NCBI RefSeq assembly: GCF_033449965.1
Contig: NZ_CP137761.1
Location: forward strand, 1 to 64,000
Length of the DNA stretch: 64,000 bases
Reading direction: 5' to 3'
Origin: Bacillus sp. T3
GTDB lineage: Bacteria; Bacillota; Bacilli; Bacillales; Cytobacillaceae
The translations under genes and the position numbers were made by a program. Shown in pieces: positions 57,939 to 64,000 of the stretch (position 1 is the stretch's first letter; each line of letters begins with the position of its first letter). Below the pieces are notes generated by a model. The model searched no databases. It was given only the letters and a program-made list of their open reading frames with translations, and was not told where the DNA came from.

Positions 57939-59023
57939 TTATAATGCTTTTTCTAATAATTTAGGTTTAGCAAAAATCATTCGACCTGCTGAAGTTTGTA
58001 AGACGCTTGTTACTAACACATCAATCCGTTTTCCAATATAATCACGACCATCTTCAACCACAATCATTGTCCCATCATCCAAGTAGGCAACGCCTTGATT
58101 GTGTTCTTTTCCGTCTTTAATCACTTGAACATTCATTTCTTCACCAGGTAATACTACAGGTTTCACCGCATTTGCCAGATCGTTAATATTCAAAACGGAT
58201 ACACTTTGCAACTCACAAACTTTATTTAAATTAAAATCATTGGTTACCACTACACCATTCGTAATCTTGGCAAGCTTCACTAGTTTGCTGTCAACTTCTT
58301 GAATTTCTTCAAAATCTCCTTCATAAATCTCAACCTTTATGGCTAGCTCCTTCTGAATTCGATTCAAAATATCAAGACCCCTACGACCTCGGTTGCGTTT
58401 TAACACATCTGAAGAATCAGCAATATGTTGTAGCTCTTCCAAGACAAACTGAGGAATCACGATAATCCCCTCTAAAAATCCTGTTTGACAAATATCAGCA
58501 ATTCTTCCATCAATAATCACACTAGTATCCAGTATCTTAAGTGTATCCGGAGCTAATTCTTCTCGGACTCCTCGTCCCCAGATTTCTTCTTACGATTTGA
58601 AAATAAGTTTGAAAGCTCATCCCGCTTTTTAAACCCAACCTGAAAACCTAAGTATCCAAATAATAAGGTTAATAAAATCGGTGCAACTGTATTAATAATC
58701 GGAACTTGAATAGCATTTAAGGCAAAACCGATTAAAAAAGCTACAATTAAACCAAAAACTAACCCTACACTTCCAAAAATGATATCCGTTATCGGAGCCT
58801 TGACAAGAGATTCCTCTACCCATTTCATAAAATTAGTAAAATAATCAACTGCCCAAAAAGTAATAAGATAAAAAATAAGTGCACCTGAAATAGCGGATAC
58901 ATATGGATTATTGATTAGAGGAATGTTGTCAAAATTTACTACCTTTAATAAATCAGGGATCAAAAAAATACCAAATGTCCCCCCGATAATTAAAAAACAA
59001 GCTTGAATAATACGTTTTAACAT
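57939..59023 (-). CDS. yacL: YacL, PIN/TRAM domain membrane protein, frameshifted
   Basis: The N-terminal part (from 59023, AGGAGGTGAAGG before ATG) has four transmembrane spans; the C-terminal part is a PIN nuclease domain (ILDTSVIIDGRIADICQTGFLEG; acidic residues D, D, D) followed by a TRAM domain. The frames join between about 58556 and 58590. One base seems missing, so that KKKSGDEES should run into EELAPDTLKILDTSV. Repaired length about 361 residues (B. subtilis 366). Function is not established. It follows radA across a 300-bp gap in which disA would be expected. Confidence 0.88.
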
Positions 59024-59322
59024 TCCTTCACCTCCTATCTATTCATTATAAACAAATTGGTAAAATTGAAACCTCATTTACATAGTTTTTTAAGAAAGGC
59101 GCGATATAAAGAGACAATACTATAATTTATACGATAAATAGTATAAAAAAGTTTCATAAAATCACTAATGATCAGGACATGCAAATCCCTCAGTTTAGGT
59201 TAGCATGGTAAAAATAGGGTGTCAAATAAATGAATTATTCTAGCACAATAGTATCCTATCTTCAACTATATATTATATATTAAGTCCAAAACTAACCCAT
59301 TTCTCCATGCGTTATATAGGAA
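59024..59322 (-). other. non-coding gap where disA is expected
   Basis: No open frame with DisA features (DAC domain, DGA and RHR motifs) is found on either strand. The region holds a yacL-side promoter candidate TTGACA-17-TAACCT near 59195-59223, and an imperfect inverted repeat ATACTATAATTTATACGATAAATAGTAT-like at 59117-59144, inner arms ATTTAT/ATAAAT. Confidence 0.75.
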
Positions 59323-60701
59323 CTACCTTCCGAGTGTTACATAAAGAGCTTGCTGGACCGAGGATACACCTATTAATTCAATTCCTTTCGGAGCTTTCCA
59401 GCCTCCTAGATTATTTTCAGGTACGATTACTCGCTCAAACCCTAGTTTTGCCGCTTCTTGCACTCGTTGCTCAATTCTTGAAACCCGCCTTACCTCTCCG
59501 GTTAAGCCTACTTCTCCAATAATACAATCTGTTGCTCTTGTTGGAGTATCGCGAAAACTGGAGGCAATACTAACAGCAATCGCTAAATCAATAGCTGGCT
59601 CATCTAGCTTAACCCCACCCGCAACCTTTAAATAGGCATCCTGGTTCTGTAAAAGCATTCCGACTCTTTTATCTAAGACCGCCATTAACAGTGAAACACG
59701 ATTATGATCAATTCCAGTAGCCATTCTCCTCGGATTTCCAAAACTGGAAGGTGAAATTAATGCTTGGACCTCGACTAGAACAGGCCTTGTTCCTTCCATC
59801 GAAGCGACCACAGTCGATCCTGCTGCTCCTTGTGATCGTTCCTCTAAAAAGATTTCGGATGGATTTTCAACCTCTTCTAATCCCATTTCCTTCATTTCAA
59901 AAATACCCATTTCATTCGTCGATCCAAACCGATTTTTAACGGCACGTAAAATCCGATACGTATGGTGACGTTCTCCTTCAAAATAAAGAACCGTATCCAC
60001 CATATGCTCAAGCAACCTTGGACCTGCAATCGAACCTTCCTTTGTTACATGTCCCACGATAAACACAGCTATTCCTTTTGTTTTCCCTATTCTCATCAGT
60101 TCTGCAGTACATTCACGCACCTGTGAAACGCTACCCGGTGCAGAAGTCACATCTGGATGAAATACCGTTTGAATTGAGTCTATGACAACAAAGCTTGGCG
60201 CTATGCTATCTATTGTTCTGCCAATTTCATCTAAGTTTGTTTCGGAATAGACTAATAAATGTTCTGAAGAAATTCCAAGCCGTTCTGAACGCAATTTTGT
60301 TTGCCGAAGCGATTCTTCACCTGAAATATATAACACGGAATGACCTTTTGTGGCCAGCTGTGAGGAAACTTGTAATAGCAAAGTGGATTTCCCAATCCCT
60401 GGGTCTCCACCAATCAGAACTAATGACCCCTGAACAATTCCTCCACCTAAAACACGGTTCAACTCTTTCAAGTTTGTCTCAATTCTCACTTCATTACCTG
60501 TTTCAATTGAAGTAATCGGTGTTGGCTTGGAGTTTCCAGCTAAACCTTGAGAGTGTGTGAACGCCCCCTTTTTCCAGCTCCAACGACTTCAACTTCTTCA
60601 ACCATCTTATTCCAGCTTCCACATCCAGGACATTTTCCCATCCACTTTGGTGATTCGTACCCACACTCCTGGCACATAAATTTAGTCTTTCTTTTAGCCA
60701 T
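59323..60701 (-). CDS. radA: DNA repair protein RadA, frameshifted
   Basis: RadA is a RecA-like branch-migration helicase. From ATG 60701: MAKRKTKFMCQECGYESPKW with zinc finger CxxC...CPGCG. Then Walker A GGDPGIGKSTLLLQ, the KNRFG motif AVKNRFGSTNEMG, and the Lon-like C-terminal domain. The frame breaks near 60564-60573, where a run of C and T (minus AAAAAGGGGG) lacks one base; insertion gives GKKGAFTHSQGLAGNSKPTP, the expected linker. Repaired length about 459 residues (B. subtilis 458). A homopolymer error is likely. Confidence 0.94.
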
Positions 60702-60812
60702 AGTATCGTCCCTTCAAAAAACTTCTTACCACTATTATAACGGAAATCGAAACAGCTTCCCAATTACACTTACGATACATTCCTATTACAAAACGACCCT
60801 TTTATTGTTGGA

Positions 60813-60852
60813 GATGAAAAAAGGAGACCACGAAATAATCCGTGACCCCCTT
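60813..60852 (-). terminator. terminator of the clpC operon
   Basis: Minus strand: AAGGGGGTCACG-GATTATTT-CGTGGTCTCCTT then TTTTTT. It lies 14 nt after the clpC stop, separating ctsR-mcsA-mcsB-clpC from radA. Confidence 0.8.
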
Positions 60853-60865
60853 CTGGTCCTCAAAA

Positions 60866-63310
60866 TTAAGGCTTTGGTATTCCGGCAGGTTGTCCTGTTC
60901 TAACTATAAGTTCACCATTCTCCACATCGATAACGATATTTTGTCCCGTTAATACTGTACCTTTTAATAACTCTTCTGATAATCGATCCTCGATATGCTT
61001 TTGAATTGCGCGACGTAAAGGTCGAGCTCCGTATTCTGGATCATACCCCTCATCGGATATTTTATCTTTTGCCGCCTCAGTTAGTTCTAACTCGATATGC
61101 TGTTCTTTTAATCGTTTCACTAATTGATCCGCAAGTAATGTCACGATTTGTTTCAAATGTAGTCTCTCAAGAGCATGGAATACGATAATCTCATCAATTC
61201 TGTTCAGGAATTCTGGACGGAACGCTTTTTTCAATTCCTCCATCACTTTCCCTTTCATATCTTTATAGTCTTGAGCTCCATCCTGGATATTAAAACCAAC
61301 ATATTTATTACGCTTTAAAGCCTGAGCTCCAACATTGGATGTCATGATTAAGATCGTATTACGGAAATCCACCGTACGCCCCTTTGAATCAGTTAAACGA
61401 CCATCCTCAAGCACCTGTAATAAAATATTAAAAACGTCTGGATGCGCTTTTTCAATTTCATCTAGTAGGATAACAGAATAAGGCTTCCTACGAACCTTTT
61501 CTGTCAATTGGCCGCCTTCTTCATAGCCTACATAACCAGGAGGTGAACCTACTAATCTTGAGGTTGAATGCTTCTCCATGTACTCAGACATATCAATCCG
61601 AATCATCGCATCCTCATCGCCAAACATCGCTTCTGCTAAAGCACGGGCAAGCTCTGTCTTTCCTACACCAGTAGGTCCAAGGAAAATAAATGAACCAATC
61701 GGACGTTTTGGATCCTTTAAACCAGCTCGTGCACGTCTTACCGCTTTAGAAACAGCAATAACTGCCTCTTCTTGACCGATAACACGGGAATGTAGAATCT
61801 CTTCTAAGCGTAACAATTTATCTGTTTCAGTTTGTGCTAATTTAGAAACCGGAATTCCCGTCCAGTTCGCAACAACGGTTGCAATGTCCTCTACCGTTAC
61901 TTCACTATTTTCTTGACCCTGCTTTTCTTTCCAAGTTTTCTTCGTTTCTTCCAATTGCTCACGCAAACGTTGCTCTGAATCTCGAAGCGAAGCAGCCTTT
62001 TCAAATTCTTGACTTTGAACAGCTGCATCCTTTTCCTTACGAACCTCTTCTAACTTAACCTCTAATTCTTTTAAATTAGGAGGAGTTGTATAAGAACGAA
62101 GGCGAACCTTAGACCCTGCTTCATCAATTAAGTCAATTGCCTTGTCTGGTAAAAAGCGATCTGGGATGTATCTGTCTGATAAGGTAACAGCTGCCTCGAT
62201 TGCTTCATCTGAGATTGAAACGCGATGATGCGCTTCATAGCGATCCCTTAAACCTTTTAATATTTGAACCGACTCATCCGCAGTTGGTTCATCAACACGG
62301 ATTGGTTGGAAACGACGCTCTAAAGCTGCATCCTTTTCAATATATTTACGGTATTCATCAAGAGTTGTAGCACCAATACACTGTAATTCACCACGGGCTA
62401 AGGAAGGTTTTAAGATGTTAGAAGCATCGATTGCACCCTCTGCCCCACCTGCACCTATTAATGTATGAAGCTCATCGATAAATAAAATAATATTTCCTGC
62501 CTGACGGATTTCATCCATTACCTTTTTTAGACGATCTTCAAATTCACCACGATACTTTGTACCAGCTACAACGGTACCCATATCCAATGTCATAACTCGT
62601 TTATCGCGAAGAATCTCAGGTACTTCATTGTTAACAATTTGTTGGGCTAACCCTTCAGCTATAGCCGTTTTACCTACTCCAGGTTCCCCAATTAATACAG
62701 GATTATTTTTAGTCCGTCTGCTTAAGACTTCGATAACACGCTGGATTTCTTTGCTTCGACCAATTACTGGATCAAGACTACCTTCTCTTGCAATTGCAGT
62801 TAAATCCCTAGCAAGACTGTCTAATGTTGGTGTATTAGCATTAGCTGCAGCACCACCTTGCCCACCGCCTGCTTCATTGCTTCCAAGTAATTGAAGGACT
62901 TGCTGTCGTGCTTTATTAAGACTTACCCCTAGATTGTTCAATACACGTGCGGCAACGCCTTCTCCCTCACGGATTAAACCGAGCAAAATGTGTTCAGTTC
63001 CAACATAGGAATGACCTAATTTACGAGCTTCGTCCATTGATAATTCAATGACCTTTTTAGCACGTGGAGTATAGTGAATCGTTTGGGATGCCTCTTGTCC
63101 ACGGCCGATAAGGTTCTCAACTTCTTTCTGAATCTTTTCTGCACCTAGTCCGAGTGCATATAGCGCTTTAGCAGCAATCCCTTCTCCTTCTCGAACAAGT
63201 CCTAATAAAATGTGTTCTGTACCAATATTGTTATGACTTAACCGTATTGCTTCCTCCTGGGCTAGGGCCAACACCTTCTGTGCTCTTTCTGTAAAGCGTC
63301 CAAACATCAT
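60866..63310 (-). CDS. clpC: ClpC, AAA+ ATPase of the ClpCP protease
   Basis: An 814-residue Hsp100. N-terminal repeat domain (MMFGRFTERAQKVLALAQEEAIRL...) that binds MecA and McsB-marked clients; D1 Walker A GEPGVGKTAIAEG; middle UVR/coiled-coil region EFEKAASLRDSEQRLREQLEE; D2 Walker A GPTGVGKTELARA. It ends VRTGQPAGIPKP. It degrades McsB-phosphoarginine substrates with ClpP. Start ATG 63310 behind AGGAGG. It follows mcsB by 11 bp. Confidence 0.98.
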   Translation of the reverse strand: MMFGRFTERAQKVLALAQEEAIRLSHNNIGTEHILLGLVREGEGIAAKALYALGLGAEKIQKEVENLIGRGQEASQTIHYTPRAKKVIELSMDEARKLGHSYVGTEHILLGLIREGEGVAARVLNNLGVSLNKARQQVLQLLGSNEAGGGQGGAAANANTPTLDSLARDLTAIAREGSLDPVIGRSKEIQRVIEVLSRRTKNNPVLIGEPGVGKTAIAEGLAQQIVNNEVPEILRDKRVMTLDMGTVVAGTKYRGEFEDRLKKVMDEIRQAGNIILFIDELHTLIGAGGAEGAIDASNILKPSLARGELQCIGATTLDEYRKYIEKDAALERRFQPIRVDEPTADESVQILKGLRDRYEAHHRVSISDEAIEAAVTLSDRYIPDRFLPDKAIDLIDEAGSKVRLRSYTTPPNLKELEVKLEEVRKEKDAAVQSQEFEKAASLRDSEQRLREQLEETKKTWKEKQGQENSEVTVEDIATVVANWTGIPVSKLAQTETDKLLRLEEILHSRVIGQEEAVIAVSKAVRRARAGLKDPKRPIGSFIFLGPTGVGKTELARALAEAMFGDEDAMIRIDMSEYMEKHSTSRLVGSPPGYVGYEEGGQLTEKVRRKPYSVILLDEIEKAHPDVFNILLQVLEDGRLTDSKGRTVDFRNTILIMTSNVGAQALKRNKYVGFNIQDGAQDYKDMKGKVMEELKKAFRPEFLNRIDEIIVFHALERLHLKQIVTLLADQLVKRLKEQHIELELTEAAKDKISDEGYDPEYGARPLRRAIQKHIEDRLSEELLKGTVLTGQNIVIDVENGELIVRTGQPAGIPKP

Positions 63311-63321
63311 ATCTCTTCCTC

Positions 63322-64000
63322 CTAACTCTTCATTGTATCTAGTTTTAATCTTTCTCTTATTAACGCAGCACGCCGAATATCTCTCTCATTAGGTCTTAGA
63401 GGTCCTCCTGCATACTGCTGTAAGAAACCTGGTTGAGTTAAAATCATTAATTCATTTAATATAGTTTTAGGAATGTTTTTTATTAATCCCATATCAATTC
63501 CTAATCTAACATCAGATAAGCATTTTGCTGCTTCTTTAGACTCTAAAATTCTGCTGTTTTCTAATACTCCGAGTGACCGGAATACCCTGTCTTCTAATTC
63601 TATGTTTAATGTTTTTACTAATGCGTCTCGAGCATTTCTTTCCTGGGAAATCAATTGTTTAACTACGCCCATTAAGTCCTCAACGATATCTTCTTCAGAT
63701 TTTCCAAGCGTAATTTGGTTTGAAATTTGAAAGATATTACCTAATGCTTCACTACCTTCACCATAAATTCCCCTAACCACTAAACCTAACTGATTAATAG
63801 CTGGAATAATTCGATTAATTTGCTGTGTTAACACAAGTCCAGGTAGATGCATCATAACTGACGCCCTTAAACCAGTCCCAACATTCGTTGGACAACTAGT
63901 TAAATAACCATACTGTTCATCAAATGCATAGTTGACATTTCCTTCAATCCAATCATCCACGACATTTGCAATCGAAAGTGCTTCAGTTAGTTGCAACCCA
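63322..64000 (-). CDS. mcsB: McsB, protein arginine kinase, 3' part (5' end outside the window)
   Basis: The C-terminal 226 or so residues of an arginine kinase of the phosphagen-kinase fold: LTEALSIANVVDDWIEGNVNYAFDEQYGYLTSCPTNVGTGLRAS includes catalytic-loop Asn, Cys and nucleotide-binding residues. McsB phosphorylates arginines in CtsR and unfolded proteins to mark them for ClpCP. In B. subtilis it is 363 residues. The frame stays open to the last base of the window. Confidence 0.97.
   Translation of the reverse strand, partial: GLQLTEALSIANVVDDWIEGNVNYAFDEQYGYLTSCPTNVGTGLRASVMMHLPGLVLTQQINRIIPAINQLGLVVRGIYGEGSEALGNIFQISNQITLGKSEEDIVEDLMGVVKQLISQERNARDALVKTLNIELEDRVFRSLGVLENSRILESKEAAKCLSDVRLGIDMGLIKNIPKTILNELMILTQPGFLQQYAGGPLRPNERDIRRAALIRERLKLDTMKS

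Noticed and set aside
60503..60763. An 86-residue protein upstream of radA
   Set aside because: It overlaps the real radA N-terminus in a shifted frame; the zinc finger is in the radA frame.

Overview
This window is the ribosomal-protein / RNA-polymerase super-cluster of a low-GC, endospore-forming Bacillaceae genome, read against the usual direction: almost every gene is on the minus strand. Gene order follows Bacillus subtilis closely (mcsB-clpC-radA-yacL-ispDF-gltX-cysES-mrnC-rlmB-rae1-sigH-rpmG-secE-nusG-rplKAJL-ybxB-rpoBC-rplGB-rpsLG-fusA-tuf-S10/spc/alpha operons-ecfA1A2T-truA-rplM-rpsI-ybaK-cwlD-salA-gerD-kbaA-pdaB-rrn). The sporulation genes kbaA, pdaB, gerD, cwlD and sigH show a spore former. 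The genus cannot be fixed from this reading; the dispersed palindromic repeats near 50 kb resemble those of Neobacillus/Cytobacillus-like bacilli (from memory, unverified).

Layout from left to right: an rRNA operon on the minus strand (5S cut by the window edge, 23S, 16S, no spacer tRNA) with two tandem sigma-A promoters; a small unknown gene; the sporulation/germination group pdaB, kbaA, gerD, salA, cwlD, ybaK; an accessory stretch (secreted amidase, cupin, ferritin) between ybaK and rpsI; rpsI-rplM; truA-ecfT-ecfA2-ecfA1 behind a structured leader; the alpha, spc and S10 ribosomal operons from rplQ to rpsJ; tuf, fusA, rpsG, rpsL, rplGB; rpoC and rpoB; ybxB; rplL-rplJ with an L10 leader; rplA, rplK, nusG, secE, rpmG; three palindromic repeat units; sigH, rae1, rlmB, mrnC, cysS, cysE with a cysteine T-box; gltX, ispF, ispD, yacL, radA, clpC and the 3' part of mcsB.

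Most of the window serves translation and transcription: three rRNAs, about 34 ribosomal proteins, EF-G, EF-Tu, IF-1, the beta, beta' and alpha subunits of RNA polymerase, NusG, and the SecY/SecE translocon. Good sigma-A promoters can be read before the rrn operon, rplM, rpsJ, tuf, rplGB, rpoB, rplJ, rplK, nusG and cysE. Terminators close most transcription units.

Two points qualify the annotation. First, ten conserved genes (truA, ecfA2, rplF, rpsC, rpoC, rpoB, cysE, ispD, yacL, radA) are each broken by one single-base indel. Several are essential, so these are most likely sequencing errors; several insertions sit in CCTGG/CCAGG contexts. Second, disA, normally between radA and yacL, is absent, and only about 300 non-coding bases lie there. 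No wholly new multi-gene system was found. The least explained elements are the structured leader before ecfA1, the repeat-flanked cupin/ferritin module next to rpsI, and the tandem palindromic repeats beside sigH.
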